Positions 32,764 to 43,119 of a stretch of 64,000 nucleotides of DNA are shown here, piece by piece. The stretch is from Pseudoalteromonas xiamenensis. Lineage in GTDB: Bacteria; Pseudomonadota; Gammaproteobacteria; Enterobacterales; Alteromonadaceae. The position numbers and the translations under genes are program-made. Where the stretch lies: positions 806,001 to 870,000 of the forward strand of contig NZ_CP099917.1 in NCBI RefSeq assembly GCF_030994125.1. The letters run 5' to 3'. The notes beneath the pieces are model-generated. The model searched no databases. It saw nothing but the letters and a program-made list of their open reading frames with translations, and was not told the DNA's origin. Positions within the stretch are counted from its first letter, which is position 1; each line of letters begins with the position of its first letter.

Positions 32764-34896
32764 TTATTCTGCTGATGGCGCGTCGCCTTGAGCTTCGCCC
32801 GCTGGTTTGTCAGCCGCTTCTTTCATGCTCAAACGTACACGGCCTTGACGGTCTACTTCAAGTACTTTAACCGTCACTTCTTGACCTACTGATAAGTGAT
32901 CAGCAACATTCGTTACGCGCTCATTGCTGATTTGCGAAATGTGAACAAGACCATCTTTACCAGGTAGTACGTTTACGAACGCACCAAAGTCAACGATACG
33001 TACCACTTTACCTGTGTAAACTGTACCTACTTCAAGCTCAGCAGTTAACGCTTCAATACGACGAATTGCTTCTTTCGCGCTTAGCCCGTCAGTTGCCGCG
33101 ATTTTAACTGTACCATCATCTTCGATTTCAATCGTTGTGCCAGTTTCTTCAGTTAATTGACGGATTGTAGCACCGCCTTTACCGATAACTTCCGCGATTT
33201 TCTTCGGTGGAATATTCATCGTGTAAATACGTGGAGCAAATTCAGACAGCTCTTCTGCTGGGCAAGAAATCGCTTCGTCCATAACACCTAGGATGTGTAA
33301 ACGAGCCGCTTTAGCTTGCTTAAGCGCGATCTGCATGATCTCTTTTGTGATACCTTCGATTTTGATGTCCATTTGAAGTGCAGTTACACCTTCACGTGTA
33401 CCCGCTACTTTAAAGTCCATATCACCAAGGTGATCTTCGTCACCAAGGATGTCTGAAAGAACCACGAAATCTTCGCCTTCTTTCACAAGACCCATTGCGA
33501 TACCCGCAACTGATGCCTTGATTGGTACACCCGCGTTCATCAGTGCAAGTGATGCACCACATACAGACGCCATTGAAGATGAACCATTTGATTCGGTAAT
33601 TTCAGAAACCACACGGATTGAATATGGGAATTCAGCCAGTGTTGGCATAACTGCTTGAACGCCACGCTTAGCAAGGTTACCGTGGCCGATTTCACGACGC
33701 TTTGGTGAACCAACAAAACCAACTTCACCTACACTGAAAGGAGGGAAGTTGTAGTGCATCATGAAGTGGTGCTTTTTCGTACCAACTAGGTCGTCGATAA
33801 GCTGTGAATCACGCTCTGTACCTAAAGTTGCCGTTACAAGTGCTTGAGTTTCACCACGAGTAAAGATTGCTGAACCGTGAGTACGTGGAAGTACGCCAGT
33901 CATTACGTCAAGTGCGCGAACCATGTCAGTGTCACGGCCATCGATACGTTTTTCACCAGCAATAATGCGGCTACGTACGATTTTCTTCTCAAGTGAACCA
34001 AATTGTTTTGCGACGACTTGTGAATCAAGGCTTTCACCTTCTGCAAGCTCAGCAGTTAGTGTCGTGACAAGTAGCTCTTTAGCTGCAGTTAACGCTTCTT
34101 TACGTGCCACTTTGTCAGTGATACGGTACGCTTCACCTACTTTCTCACCCACAATTGCTTCAACTTTCTCAGCAAATGAAACGTCTTTCTCAGGAGAAGT
34201 CCATTCCCAATCAGCTTTACCAGCCATTGCTTTGAATTCGTTCACTGCATTGATAATTGCTTGAGATTGTTCATGACCGTAAACTACAGCGCCTAACATG
34301 ACGTCTTCTGATAACACACCAGCTTCTGACTCAACCATAAGCACTGCGTTTTCAGTACCAGCAACCACTAAGTCTAATTGGCTGCTTTCTAGCTCTTTAA
34401 GCGTAGGGTTTAGAACGTATTGACCATCAATGTAACCAACACGTGAAGCGCCTAGTGGACCATTGAATGGGATACCAGAAACAGCAAGTGCTGCAGATGT
34501 ACCAATCATCGCAACGATGTCTGGTTGGATCTCTGGGTTAACGGATACCACTGTTGCAATTACTTGTACTTCGTTTACAAAACCATTAGGGAAAAGTGGG
34601 CGAATTGGACGGTCGATTAGACGTGCAATAAGTGTTTCGCCGTCTGAAGGACGACCCTCACGCTTAAGGAAACCACCTGGGATACGACCCGCAGCGTACA
34701 TACGCTCTTGGTAGTTTACTGTTAGAGGGAAAAAGTCTTGGCCAGGAGCCGCTTCGCGTTTACCAACAACTGTAACTAAAACTGAAGTGTCACCGATGCT
34801 AGCAAGAACAGCACCGTCAGCTTGACGCGCGATTGCGCCAGTTTCAAGAGTAACCGTGTGACGGCCCAATTGGAATTCTTTAATAATTGCTTGCAC
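32764..34896 (-). CDS. pnp: polynucleotide phosphorylase
   Basis: 710 residues. PNPase degrades RNA from the 3' end with phosphate and is the core of the degradosome with RNase E. Two RNase PH domains (about 10-230 and 310-540) flank a helical linker; then a KH domain ([20 protein letters not shown], about 558-577) and an S1 domain ([20 protein letters not shown], about 620-639, then GLVHISQIS) bind RNA. The C-terminus is Ala/Glu-rich. The leader carries a long hairpin like the RNase III target that mediates autoregulation in E. coli. Confidence 0.98.
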   Translation of the reverse strand: MQAIIKEFQLGRHTVTLETGAIARQADGAVLASIGDTSVLVTVVGKREAAPGQDFFPLTVNYQERMYAAGRIPGGFLKREGRPSDGETLIARLIDRPIRPLFPNGFVNEVQVIATVVSVNPEIQPDIVAMIGTSAALAVSGIPFNGPLGASRVGYIDGQYVLNPTLKELESSQLDLVVAGTENAVLMVESEAGVLSEDVMLGAVVYGHEQSQAIINAVNEFKAMAGKADWEWTSPEKDVSFAEKVEAIVGEKVGEAYRITDKVARKEALTAAKELLVTTLTAELAEGESLDSQVVAKQFGSLEKKIVRSRIIAGEKRIDGRDTDMVRALDVMTGVLPRTHGSAIFTRGETQALVTATLGTERDSQLIDDLVGTKKHHFMMHYNFPPFSVGEVGFVGSPKRREIGHGNLAKRGVQAVMPTLAEFPYSIRVVSEITESNGSSSMASVCGASLALMNAGVPIKASVAGIAMGLVKEGEDFVVLSDILGDEDHLGDMDFKVAGTREGVTALQMDIKIEGITKEIMQIALKQAKAARLHILGVMDEAISCPAEELSEFAPRIYTMNIPPKKIAEVIGKGGATIRQLTEETGTTIEIEDDGTVKIAATDGLSAKEAIRRIEALTAELEVGTVYTGKVVRIVDFGAFVNVLPGKDGLVHISQISNERVTNVADHLSVGQEVTVKVLEVDRQGRVRLSMKEAADKPAGEAQGDAPSAE

Positions 34897-34926
34897 AATT
34901 TATTCCTTTCATTTTTATAAAACAAA

Positions 34927-35021
34927 ACGCCAACTGGAACCAATTACAGTCTTAAGCAGACTTATGTCTTTGTATAACTTAGGCAATCAGCTTAAGTACT
35001 ACAATTGGCAAAGTTTGGCGT
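34927..35021 (-). promoter_or_regulatory. long hairpin in the pnp 5' leader (putative RNase III/PNPase autoregulation site)
   Basis: The outer arms ACGCCAACT (34927-34935) and AGTTTGGCGT (35012-35021) pair with one bulged base. CCAATT pairs with AATTGG (34940-34945 with 35003-35008), and AGTCTTAAGC pairs with GCTTAAG-T-ACT further in. The result is a roughly 95-base interrupted hairpin just before pnp. In E. coli a similar leader hairpin is cut by RNase III and then allows PNPase to destabilise its own mRNA. Confidence 0.65.
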
Positions 35022-35072
35022 GACTTAACACAATGCTAAATCGGGTTAAGTATACTTGTGATAGACCAACAA

Positions 35073-35098
35073 AAAAAGGGGCTAATAAGCCCCTTTTT
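35073..35098 (-). terminator. terminator after rpsO
   Basis: AAAAAGGGGCT (35073-35083) pairs with AGCCCCTTTTT (35088-35098) around a 4-base loop, with a T tract on the minus strand. Partial read-through into pnp would match the E. coli rpsO-pnp arrangement. Confidence 0.88.
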
Positions 35099-35135
35099 CC
35101 CAACAGGTTAAATTTAACCCATCGTAATCAATTTA

Positions 35136-35405
35136 TTAGCGACGTAGGCCAAGTTCACTGATTAGTGCAGCGTAACGCTCAACGCTTTTACCTTTAAGGT
35201 AGTCAAGAAGCGTACGGCGTTGGCTAACTTTGCGAAGAAGACCACGACGTGAGTGGAAATCGTGCTTGTGGTTAGCAAAGTGACCTTGTAGCTTGTTGAT
35301 ATCAGCAGTTAGAAGTGCAACTTGAACTTCTGGTGAACCAGTGTCGCCTTCAGCGCGTGCGAATTTTGCAACGATTTCTGCTTTTTCTTGATTGCTTAGT
35401 GACAT
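35136..35405 (-). CDS. rpsO: 30S ribosomal protein S15
   Basis: 89 residues, exactly the usual length when started at ATG 35405 ([10 protein letters not shown]), preceded by TTGGAG. Upstream in-frame TTG codons would overlap the ribosome-binding site, so I reject them. The family core [21 protein letters not shown] is clear (given here to its 20th residue [20 protein letters not shown]), as is [13 protein letters not shown]15 binds the 16S rRNA central domain early in 30S assembly, and in E. coli represses its own translation. Confidence 0.97.
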   Translation of the reverse strand: MSLSNQEKAEIVAKFARAEGDTGSPEVQVALLTADINKLQGHFANHKHDFHSRRGLLRKVSQRRTLLDYLKGKSVERYAALISELGLRR

Positions 35406-35514
35406 AATAAACTCCAAAATTTATGGTGTATAACACGCTTTAGCCGATCACTAATTCAGCCAAAGCAATTTAGCGGACGGATTCTATCAGGCTTACCTGT
35501 AAATTACTACCGCT

Positions 35515-36459
35515 TTATTCTTGTGTGTTCGACAAAGCGCGTTTCGCTTTTAAATGCCCATGAGGGTTCCGTTCACCAAGACCAATAAAGCGTCCATCAG
35601 CCATTACTTTAATGATGCCGTCAGGGACTTCGCCACTTTCTAATTTAACTACTTGTCCATGGCCAAACGCTTTGCCTTGCTCCGCGTTAATCTGTACCGT
35701 CGGTAAATCAGCAAGCGCCGTATCCATAGGCAAAAGCAATGGATCAAGCAACGCAAACCGAGCTGTTTCGTCTTGCGCAACTGATTGAACCAAGGCTTCA
35801 AGTGCCTCAAAGCTCATCATCTTATCACTTGGGTAATGACCTACTTCACTGCGATGTAGCATAATTACATGCGCACCACAGCCAAGTTTTTCACCCAAAT
35901 CATCAACAATAGTACGAATATACGTCCCTTTTGAAACGTGCACAGTCATTTGAATTTCCTGTGCTTGTTCATCGTATTCATCCAGTGAAATACTAAAGAC
36001 AGTAATACGACGACATTTTCTAGGAACTTCTATGCCCTCACGCGCGTATTTGTAAAGCGGTTGACCTTGGTACTTCAAAGCAGAGTACATTGAAGGATAT
36101 TGGTCAGACTCGCCCAAGAAGCTTGCAACCTCTTGCTCAAGCTGAGCACGCGTAATGTTAACGGGGCGAGTTTCAACTACTTCACCATCAGAATCTGATG
36201 TTGTCGTACGCTCACCTAATTTGGCGCGAACCACATACGTTTTGTCCGTATCGAGCAAAAACTGCGTGAATTTAGTCGCTTCACCAAAACAGATGGGGAG
36301 CATACCAGTTGCAAGCGGATCGAGCGCACCAGTATGTCCAGCTTTTTGTGCACCGAACAGAAACTTAGCTTGTTGAAGTGCTTTATTTGAAGAGATGCCC
36401 TGCGCTTTGTTTAATAATAAGATGCCGTCAATCGGCCTTCCTTTATTGCGCCTTGCCAT
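35515..36459 (-). CDS. truB: tRNA pseudouridine-55 synthase
   Basis: 314 residues. TruB makes pseudouridine 55 in the T loop of tRNAs. The catalytic Asp47 lies in HTGALDPLATG. Other family marks are GILLLNKAQGISSN, YVVRAKLGERTTTSDSDG and KGTYIRTIVDDLGEKLGCGAH (partly quoted). Its ATG overlaps the rbfA stop by one base. Confidence 0.97.
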   Translation of the reverse strand: MARRNKGRPIDGILLLNKAQGISSNKALQQAKFLFGAQKAGHTGALDPLATGMLPICFGEATKFTQFLLDTDKTYVVRAKLGERTTTSDSDGEVVETRPVNITRAQLEQEVASFLGESDQYPSMYSALKYQGQPLYKYAREGIEVPRKCRRITVFSISLDEYDEQAQEIQMTVHVSKGTYIRTIVDDLGEKLGCGAHVIMLHRSEVGHYPSDKMMSFEALEALVQSVAQDETARFALLDPLLLPMDTALADLPTVQINAEQGKAFGHGQVVKLESGEVPDGIIKVMADGRFIGLGERNPHGHLKAKRALSNTQE

Positions 36460-36890
36460 TACTCTTCTGAACCCTTGTGCTCTGAATCATCTTGAATTTC
36501 ATCTGACTCATCGCCACGTTTTGCTTTATCTTCACGGATCACCGAATCGACCAGATTCGAAATACGCATACCTTCCATCAATGAATTATCAACGACAAAA
36601 CGAAGTTCAGGCATAATACGCGCACGAATACGCTTGCCCAGTAATGAACGAATAAAGCCGGTTGCTTCATTCAACAATTTTACACTTTGCTTTGTCTTGT
36701 CTTCATCGTTGGTATTGAGAACCGTAATGAAAATTTTGGCATAGGACAGGTCTCTCGACACTTCTACAGCAGACACTGTTACTAAACCTAAACGTGGGTC
36801 TTTAATTTCTCTTTGAATAATAACCGCAATTTCTTTTTGAATTTGCTGGCCTACTCTATCTGTACGAGAAAATTCTCTCATGCTCACCAC
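36459..36890 (-). CDS. rbfA: ribosome-binding factor A
   Basis: 143 residues. RbfA binds the immature 30S subunit and is needed for 16S rRNA 5'-end processing and cold adaptation. The KH-like fold is recognised by [41 protein letters not shown] and the C-terminal LRFVVDNS. An acidic tail ([17 protein letters not shown]) extends beyond the core domain. Coupled to truB by a one-base overlap. Confidence 0.96.
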   Translation of the reverse strand: MVSMREFSRTDRVGQQIQKEIAVIIQREIKDPRLGLVTVSAVEVSRDLSYAKIFITVLNTNDEDKTKQSVKLLNEATGFIRSLLGKRIRARIMPELRFVVDNSLMEGMRISNLVDSVIREDKAKRGDESDEIQDDSEHKGSEE

Positions 36891-36925
36891 TTATCAAAAT
36901 TTAACCAATTAAACAACGGCAAAAA

Positions 36926-36941
36926 GGGGGCTGTTGCCCCC
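36926..36941 (-). terminator. hairpin with T tract between infB and rbfA
   Basis: On the minus strand GGGGGC-AACA-GCCCCC is followed by TTTTTG. It has the form of a rho-independent terminator inside an otherwise continuous operon, so it may attenuate rbfA and truB relative to infB. Confidence 0.75.
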
Positions 36942-36963
36942 ATTTTCTGGAACTATGAAGACG

Positions 36964-39621
36964 TTACAGTGTACGTTGTACTTCAACCGTTTCGAATACT
37001 TCGATTTGGTCGCCTGATCTTACATCATTATAGTTCTTAACGCCGATACCACACTCCATACCGTTACGTACTTCTTGTACGTCGTCTTTGAAGCGGCGTA
37101 GTGACTCAAGTTCACCTTCATAGATAACCACGTTATCACGAAGTACACGAATTGGCGCGCTACGCTTAACGATACCTTCAACAACCATACAGCCAGCAAC
37201 CGCACCAAATTTAGGTGAACGGAATACATCACGTACTTCTGCAAGACCGATAATTTGTTGTTTGAACTCAGGCGCAAGTTTACCAACCATTGCTTGTTTC
37301 ACTTCTTCGATTAGATCGTAGATTACGCTGTAGTAACGTAGGTCTAACGATTCAGTCTCGATAACTTTACGCGCAGATGCATCCGCACGAACGTTGAAAC
37401 CAACAAGGATTGCGTTAGATGCAGCTGCAAGTGTTGCGTCAGTCTCAGTAAGACCACCTACACCTGAACCTACAATCTTCACTTTCACTTCGTCTGTAGA
37501 CAGTTTAACCAATGCGTCGGAAATCGCTTCCACAGAACCTTGTACGTCCGCTTTAAGAACGATATTAACTTCTGAGATGTCGCCTTCAGTCATGTTAGAG
37601 AACATGTTCTCTAGTTTCGCTTTCTGCTGACGAGCAAGCTTCACTTCACGGAATTTACCTTGACGGTACAATGCCACTTCACGCGCTTTACGCTCATCTT
37701 TAACCACAGTCGCTTCGTCACCCGCTGCTGGTACGCCAGAAAGACCTAAAATCTCAACTGGAATCGATGGACCTGCAGACTTGATGTCATGACCGTTCTC
37801 GTCTTTCATCGCACGAACTTTACCGTACTCAAGACCACATAAAACGATGTCACCTTGGTTTAGTGTACCTGATTGAACAAGTACCGTTGCAACCGGACCA
37901 CGGCCTTTATCAAGACGAGATTCGATAACAACACCTGCCGCCATACCTTGGTGCGCCGCACTTAGCTCTAGAAGCTCAGCTTGCATTAGGATTGACTCAA
38001 GCAACTCATCAATGCCAAGACCTGTTTTCGCCGAAATATAAACGAACTGAGTCTCACCACCCCACTCTTCAGGAATGACATCAAGTGCAGCAAGTTCGTT
38101 CTTAACGCGGTCAGGATCAACACCTTCTTTGTCCATTTTGTTTACAGCAACAATAAGAGGAACACCAGCCGCTTTCGCGTGTTGTACCGCTTCTTTTGTC
38201 TGAGGCATTACGCCATCGTCTGCTGCAACAACAAGTACTACGATATCCGTTGCTTTCGCACCACGAGCACGCATTGACGTAAACGCCGCGTGTCCAGGTG
38301 TATCTAGGAATGTGATCATGCCACCTTCCGTTTCAACGTGATATGCACCGATATGCTGTGTGATACCACCAGCTTCACCTGAAGCCACTTTCGCTTTACG
38401 AATGTAGTCAAGTGTCGATGTTTTACCGTGGTCAACGTGACCCATTACTGTTACAACTGGTGCACGGTGTTCTTTTTCACCACCTTCATTACGGTCGCTA
38501 AGCACCTGCTCTTCTAGTTGGTTTTCTTTCACTAGAACAACTTTGTGACCCATTTCTTCCGCAACAAGTTGAGCCGTTTCTTGGTCGATGACTTGGTTGA
38601 TAGTTACCATATCACCCATCTTCATCAACGTTTTAACGACTTCAGCACCTTTTACTGCCATACGTGACGCAAGTTCTGCTACCGTGATTGTCTCACTGAT
38701 ACGAACTTCGTTTTTCACTTCAGCAGTCGGCTTTTGGAAACCTTGTTGTAACGTAGAAGGCGCTTTTAGCTTGCCTTTGTGAGCCTTACGGTTCACTGGC
38801 AATTCACGCTCTTTGGAGCTTGCTTTAGTCTTGCTCTTCTTCACGCTACGACGAGCATTTTTCTCTTCACGCTCATCTGATTCATCTTCTGCTTGGCGTG
38901 CATAAGTCGACGTAGTGATGTGGTGATCGCTATTTGCATCACGCTCACGACGTTCTTCTTCTTCACGTTGCCAACGCACTTCATTTTCTTCAGCTAGTTT
39001 ACGTGCAATCTCTGCTTGACGTACTGCTTCTTCTTCGGCTTTACGAATTGCAGCTTCCTCCGCTTCTTTACGTAGACGCTCTTCTTCAGCGCGCTCTTGC
39101 TCAAGCTCTGCGTCAGAACGAGCAGGTTTAGCAGCACGATCTGCTTCAGCTTTTTGCTTCGCTAGATCTTGTTGTGCTTTCTTCTCTGCTTCTTCTTTCG
39201 CTTTACGCTCAGCTTCTTGCTTTGCTAGCAATTCTGCTTCACGTTGTGCTTGTAATTCAGCTTCGCGTTGCGCTGCGTCTTCTTGTGCTTGACGCTCTAA
39301 ATCTTGTTGCTGTTCAAGCGCGCTCTTCTTAACGTAAGTGCGCTTTTTACGAACTTCAACCTGTACCGACTTTGCCTTGCCTGTAGCACCAGTTACGCTC
39401 AGAGTGCTTTTACTCTTGCGTTGCAAAGTCATACGCTCAGGGCCTTCAGAGCCTTTACCGCCATGTTGCTTGCTCAAATGATCAAGCAACTGCGCTTTCT
39501 CTGATTCCGTAACCGTTTCACCTTTGGCTTTGGTGATACCAGCGTCTTGTAACTGCTGGAGTAACTTATCAACAGTTGTATTGATTGTCTCGGCTAGTCT
39601 CTCAATGCTCACTTCTGCCAT
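36964..39621 (-). CDS. infB: translation initiation factor IF-2
   Basis: 885 residues. IF-2 is the GTPase that brings initiator tRNA to the 30S subunit and promotes subunit joining. The N-terminal IF2-N module ([20 protein letters not shown]) is followed by a long charged, coiled-coil-forming Ala/Glu/Lys/Arg-rich region (about 100-240). The G domain starts near residue 390 with GHVDHGKTS, then DTPGHAAF and NKMDKEG. Domain II and the fMet-tRNA-binding C-domain follow. It lies 26 bases after nusA. Confidence 0.98.
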   Translation of the reverse strand: MAEVSIERLAETINTTVDKLLQQLQDAGITKAKGETVTESEKAQLLDHLSKQHGGKGSEGPERMTLQRKSKSTLSVTGATGKAKSVQVEVRKKRTYVKKSALEQQQDLERQAQEDAAQREAELQAQREAELLAKQEAERKAKEEAEKKAQQDLAKQKAEADRAAKPARSDAELEQERAEEERLRKEAEEAAIRKAEEEAVRQAEIARKLAEENEVRWQREEEERRERDANSDHHITTSTYARQAEDESDEREEKNARRSVKKSKTKASSKERELPVNRKAHKGKLKAPSTLQQGFQKPTAEVKNEVRISETITVAELASRMAVKGAEVVKTLMKMGDMVTINQVIDQETAQLVAEEMGHKVVLVKENQLEEQVLSDRNEGGEKEHRAPVVTVMGHVDHGKTSTLDYIRKAKVASGEAGGITQHIGAYHVETEGGMITFLDTPGHAAFTSMRARGAKATDIVVLVVAADDGVMPQTKEAVQHAKAAGVPLIVAVNKMDKEGVDPDRVKNELAALDVIPEEWGGETQFVYISAKTGLGIDELLESILMQAELLELSAAHQGMAAGVVIESRLDKGRGPVATVLVQSGTLNQGDIVLCGLEYGKVRAMKDENGHDIKSAGPSIPVEILGLSGVPAAGDEATVVKDERKAREVALYRQGKFREVKLARQQKAKLENMFSNMTEGDISEVNIVLKADVQGSVEAISDALVKLSTDEVKVKIVGSGVGGLTETDATLAAASNAILVGFNVRADASARKVIETESLDLRYYSVIYDLIEEVKQAMVGKLAPEFKQQIIGLAEVRDVFRSPKFGAVAGCMVVEGIVKRSAPIRVLRDNVVIYEGELESLRRFKDDVQEVRNGMECGIGVKNYNDVRSGDQIEVFETVEVQRTL

Positions 39622-39647
39622 TGTGTGTGTTACCTCCCGTTAATAAA

Positions 39648-41147
39648 TTACTCATCACCAAACCAACAGATGTTACGTGCAGCCATGATTAGGGCACCTG
39701 CTTGCTCATCTGTTATGTCTGTGATCTCTACTAGGTCATCAATACCTTGCTCAGCTAAGTCTTCAAGCGTAATAATACCCTTACTTGCCATAACTAGCGC
39801 CGTGTGACGATCTAGGCCTTCCAAAGCTAAAAGCTCATCTGAAGGCTCAGCACCTTCTAAACTTTCTTCGTTTTTAAGTGCTTTCGTTGTTAATGCATCT
39901 TTTGCACGGTTACGCAGCTCTTCAACTGTGTCTTCGTCAAGACCATCAATTTCTAAAAACTCAGCAACAGGCACGTACGCAACTTCTTCCAATGAAGAGA
40001 AACCTTCGTTGATTAGAAGCGCCGCGAAGTCATCGTCAATGTCTAAGTTTTCAGTGAATAGATTCACTAACTTGTCTGACTCTTCTGCGTTCTTACGCTG
40101 CATGTCTTCAACCGTCATCACGTTTAGCTCCCAACCAGTTAGTTGGCTTGCCAAACGAACGTTTTGACCGTTACGACCGATTGCTTGTGCTAGATTGTCT
40201 GATTCAACCGCGATGTCCATTGAACGCGAATCTTCGTCAACAACAATTGACGCAACTTCTGCTGGCGCCATTGCATTGATTACGAACTGAGCAGGGTTGT
40301 CATCGTAAAGAACGATATCAACGCGCTCGCCACCAAGTTCAGACGAAACCGCTTGTACACGAGCTCCACGCATACCAACACATGCACCAACAGGGTCAAT
40401 ACGTTTGTCGTTTGATTTAACCGCGATTTTTGCACGAGAACCTGGGTCGCGTGCTGCGCCACGTAGTTCAATCATCTCTTCGCCAATTTCTGGCACTTCG
40501 ATACGGAACAATTCCATCAACATTTCAGGTTTTGAACGTGTAACGAATAGCTGTGCACCACGTGCTTCTGGCTTAACTTCGTAAAGTAAACCACGAACAC
40601 GATCACCTGGACGGAAGCTTTCGCGTGGCAGCATATCGTCGCGGTAAATTACCGCTTCTGCGTTGTTGCCTAAATCGATAATAACGGCATCACGTGATGC
40701 TTTCTTTACGACACCCGTAACTAACTCGCCTTTTTGATCTTTATACGCATCAACAACTAACGCACGCTCAGCTTCACGTACTTTCTGTACGATAACTTGC
40801 TTCGCCATTTGCGTTGTAATACGGTCAAACTTGATAGACTCAATTTGTTCTTCTACGTAGTCACCAAGTTGGATTTCTGGCTCGTCGAAACGCGCTGCAT
40901 CTAGTGTAATTTCTGAAAATGGGTTCTCTAAGCCACCGTTCTCTAATGGCTCAACAACTCTCCAGCGACGGAAAGTATCGTAATCACCAGTTTTACGGTC
41001 AATAGAAACACGAACTTCAATCTCACCTTCGTGTTTTTTCTTTGTTGCCGTCGCTAGTGCGAACTCTAAAGCTTCAAAGATTTTTTCTCTTGGAACCGCT
41101 TTTTCATTAGAGACGGCCTCTGCCACCAATAATATTTCTTTTGCCAT
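39648..41147 (-). CDS. nusA: transcription termination/antitermination protein NusA
   Basis: I start at 41147 ([14 protein letters not shown]) rather than 33 bases earlier, since GAGG lies at a suitable distance. 499 residues: N-terminal RNA polymerase-binding domain, S1 domain ([20 protein letters not shown], about 134-153), two KH domains ([20 protein letters not shown] and [14 protein letters not shown]) and two C-terminal acidic repeats (AR1 and AR2, about 365-495) typical of gammaproteobacteria. NusA controls pausing, termination and antitermination. Confidence 0.98.
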   Translation of the reverse strand: MAKEILLVAEAVSNEKAVPREKIFEALEFALATATKKKHEGEIEVRVSIDRKTGDYDTFRRWRVVEPLENGGLENPFSEITLDAARFDEPEIQLGDYVEEQIESIKFDRITTQMAKQVIVQKVREAERALVVDAYKDQKGELVTGVVKKASRDAVIIDLGNNAEAVIYRDDMLPRESFRPGDRVRGLLYEVKPEARGAQLFVTRSKPEMLMELFRIEVPEIGEEMIELRGAARDPGSRAKIAVKSNDKRIDPVGACVGMRGARVQAVSSELGGERVDIVLYDDNPAQFVINAMAPAEVASIVVDEDSRSMDIAVESDNLAQAIGRNGQNVRLASQLTGWELNVMTVEDMQRKNAEESDKLVNLFTENLDIDDDFAALLINEGFSSLEEVAYVPVAEFLEIDGLDEDTVEELRNRAKDALTTKALKNEESLEGAEPSDELLALEGLDRHTALVMASKGIITLEDLAEQGIDDLVEITDITDEQAGALIMAARNICWFGDE

Positions 41148-41185
41148 AGGTAATGCCTCGTTTGCCCTGTTCCTTCGCACTCTAA

Positions 41186-41641
41186 TTAGAATTTCGCGAT
41201 GATGTTGGCACGCTCAACGTTGCTAAGCATTAACATATGCTCTGCACCATCGATCTTCAGCGTGATCACATCACCGTTAATTGCCACTAAATCGCCTTTA
41301 AAGTTACGACGACCATCCTGAGGTAATTTAGTACGTAAACGTATTTCCTCACCGACCGCCTGTTCAAAGTGCGCTTGCTTAAACAAAGGTCTGTCAACAC
41401 CTGGTGATGAGACCTCTAAGGTATACTCGTTTGTAATCGGGTCTTCGACATCCATGATGGCACTCACTTGATGACTGACTTCCGCACAGTTATCCACATT
41501 GATGCCATTTTCATGGTCAATGTATACGCGTAGTGTCGAGTGACGACCAGCAGTTACAAACTCAAGACCCAATAGCTCAAAACCAAGTGCTTCTACAGCA
41601 GGTTCAAGCATTGCGGTTAAATCTTGCTCGAGTTTTGTCAC
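41186..41641 (-). CDS. rimP: ribosome maturation factor RimP
   Basis: I start at GTG 41641 (protein begins [12 protein letters not shown]), with GGAGG nine bases upstream; a frame continuing back to 41872 runs through hairpins and a terminator and is not credible. 151 residues. RimP assists late 30S assembly. Landmarks are [44 protein letters not shown] and [11 protein letters not shown]. First protein gene downstream of tRNA-fMet, as in E. coli metY-rimP-nusA-infB. Confidence 0.96.
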   Translation of the reverse strand: MTKLEQDLTAMLEPAVEALGFELLGLEFVTAGRHSTLRVYIDHENGINVDNCAEVSHQVSAIMDVEDPITNEYTLEVSSPGVDRPLFKQAHFEQAVGEEIRLRTKLPQDGRRNFKGDLVAINGDVITLKIDGAEHMLMLSNVERANIIAKF

Positions 41642-41660
41642 GAATTTCCTCCATACAAAC

Positions 41661-41680
41661 AAAAAAAGGGCTCGTTGCCC
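41661..41680 (-). terminator. terminator-like hairpin immediately upstream of rimP
   Basis: On the minus strand GGGC-AACGA-GCCC is followed by seven Ts, ending only about 20 bases before the rimP start. It may end the tRNA-fMet transcript or attenuate the rimP-nusA-infB operon. Confidence 0.7.
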
Positions 41681-41921
41681 CAGTAAAGCTGTAACATGCT
41701 CTAAACCCGATTCTCTGGGTTTAGATACAACAACGCCCCGAACCAAGCGGGGCGTCACACAAAAATCAACGGTGTGGCCAAAGGCCAGCTTGGTTGCGGC
41801 AAGAAAGGCTTCATTGAGCATAGTGCTTAAACGCAAAACGCGCATTACAAAGAATGCGCGAACTAGAAACAAACACTAACGTGTTTTCAACGTATTCACT
41901 ATGCTTAACAAGCACAAGTCT
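41681..41921 (-). other. hairpin-rich region between tRNA-fMet and rimP
   Basis: No gene is credible here. It holds three perfect 8-bp stems: 41701-41708 with 41717-41724 (CTAAACCC), 41733-41740 with 41748-41755 (ACGCCCCG) and 41839-41846 with 41853-41860 (CGCGCATT). A 9-bp inverted repeat, AGCATAGTG at 41817-41825 and CACTATGCT at 41897-41905, encloses the last. The stems suggest tRNA-transcript processing and termination, or a structured leader for the rimP operon. Confidence 0.6.
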
Positions 41922-41998
<77 letters not shown>

Positions 41999-42004
41999 GC
42001 AACT

Positions 42005-42022
42005 GACATTACAAGTAATGTC
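42005..42022. repeat. perfect 18-base palindrome in the tRNA-fMet leader
   Basis: GACATTAC-AA-GTAATGTC lies between the tRNA 5' end (41998) and its promoter. It could be an operator or a leader hairpin that guides tRNA 5' processing. Confidence 0.6.
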
Positions 42023-42036
42023 TAAAACTGGCGCTT

Positions 42037-42065
42037 ATTATAAAGAGTGTTACATTAATAAGCAA
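42037..42065 (-). promoter_or_regulatory. promoter of tRNA-fMet
   Basis: TTGCTT (42060-42065) and a perfect TATAAT (42037-42042), 17 bases apart on the minus strand, followed by a GC-rich discriminator (AAGCGCC) typical of stringently controlled stable-RNA promoters. Confidence 0.75.
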
Positions 42066-42192
42066 CCGCAGAGGAAAATAAAGTTCTTTTGTGGATTGTT
42101 CTTATTTTATCAACAACTAAACGCAAAAAGCTTGTTCCTGTTTAAGATTTATCTATATTAACGGCTATTTTACCCATTATAGGAAAATTAGA

Positions 42193-42978
42193 ATGAAAAG
42201 TAGAGCTTACAAATCTCTTTTAATGAGCATTGCCTTCGGGATGACGTCATCTTATGCAATCGCTGATTCATGCGAAGGTTTTGGTCCTCAGACCCCTCGC
42301 GATATTGACAGTGTTCTTGGCGAAAATGCTCGCTCTTTCTCAAAAGCGCCTCAAAGTTCAGAAATGAACTTGTGTAACATCCACTTCCACAAAAATGCTG
42401 AACACAAAGCAAAAGATTTTTCTGTTTTTGCAGGCCCTGGTGAACACGGTGGTTACCAATGTAACGCAACGAGCTCATTAACAGCTGCAGAACTCAAAGC
42501 ACCAAAAGGCAAAGTTTGTAAAAATGTGAAACCAGGTGACACCATTGAAGTGCACTGGGTGCACAGTTCATGTGATGTCAAACCAGGCAAAGGCCTTGGC
42601 TCTTGTTTAAACGATAAATGTGCTAACCCAGATTTACGAGTTGAAACTCAAGTTTTCTTAGTGGTTAACGATTCGAATGCACTTGATTTCAATGAACTCG
42701 GTTATGATGGTAACGTGGTAAATGGTTATCACCAACCAAAGCATATCCCAGATAACACAGGTAAACCGGTAGAATTTTTAGGTTCGACAACCGGCCCTAA
42801 ATACACCAGCCAACAATGTTCGCCACTTCAAGTAACGTGGAGCGTTCGTCCGAGCTGTGCCAAAGTTGACATTAACAGTTTGGCAAAATGGTGTGAAAGT
42901 AACGAATTCGAAGAAGACCATGCGCATGGTGTTCGTGAGCTAGTAACGGATCCTAAGTTACTGTCTCCAATAAAGTAA
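42193..42978 (+). CDS. delta-class carbonic anhydrase
   Basis: 261 residues with a signal peptide ending near YAIA (24), so periplasmic or secreted. It matches the delta-type carbonic anhydrase proteins first known from diatoms and also found in marine proteobacteria: an opening SCEGFGPQTPRDI, a probable zinc site in CNIHFHKNAEHK, a second HWVHSSCD element, and a C-terminal SVRPSC region. Paired cysteines suggest disulfides. It would hydrate CO2 to bicarbonate outside the cytoplasm. It stands alone, divergent from tRNA-fMet, with a modest AGGAAAATTAG before the ATG. Family assignment is from memory of motifs, and substrate activity is inferred. Confidence 0.8.
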   Translation: MKSRAYKSLLMSIAFGMTSSYAIADSCEGFGPQTPRDIDSVLGENARSFSKAPQSSEMNLCNIHFHKNAEHKAKDFSVFAGPGEHGGYQCNATSSLTAAELKAPKGKVCKNVKPGDTIEVHWVHSSCDVKPGKGLGSCLNDKCANPDLRVETQVFLVVNDSNALDFNELGYDGNVVNGYHQPKHIPDNTGKPVEFLGSTTGPKYTSQQCSPLQVTWSVRPSCAKVDINSLAKWCESNEFEEDHAHGVRELVTDPKLLSPIK

Positions 42979-43024
42979 TTCCAATCCGATATAAATTTGT
43001 CAGAAATTACGCACAAATTTTTTC

Positions 43025-43050
43025 GCGAATGTCGCAAAGTCGACATTCGC
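43025..43050. repeat. perfect hairpin after the carbonic anhydrase gene
   Basis: GCGAATGTCG (43025-43034) and CGACATTCGC (43041-43050) form a 10-bp stem with a 6-base loop. No T tract follows on either strand, so it may be a factor-binding palindrome or an RNA-stabilising end rather than a terminator. Confidence 0.5.
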
Positions 43051-43119
43051 TGTCTATACTCAATCCAAACATTCTAGTTTGAGCAAAAGGATGCGCTCCT
43101 GATTTTTATTGGGGCGAAT

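Noticed and set aside
41642..41872. N-terminal extension of RimP by 77 residues
   Set aside because: The extension crosses a terminator and several hairpins, has no homology to RimP, and the GTG at 41641 has a strong ribosome-binding site and gives the normal length.
43025..43050. Terminator after the carbonic anhydrase gene
   Set aside because: The stem is perfect, but no T tract follows on either strand, so I list it only as a palindrome.
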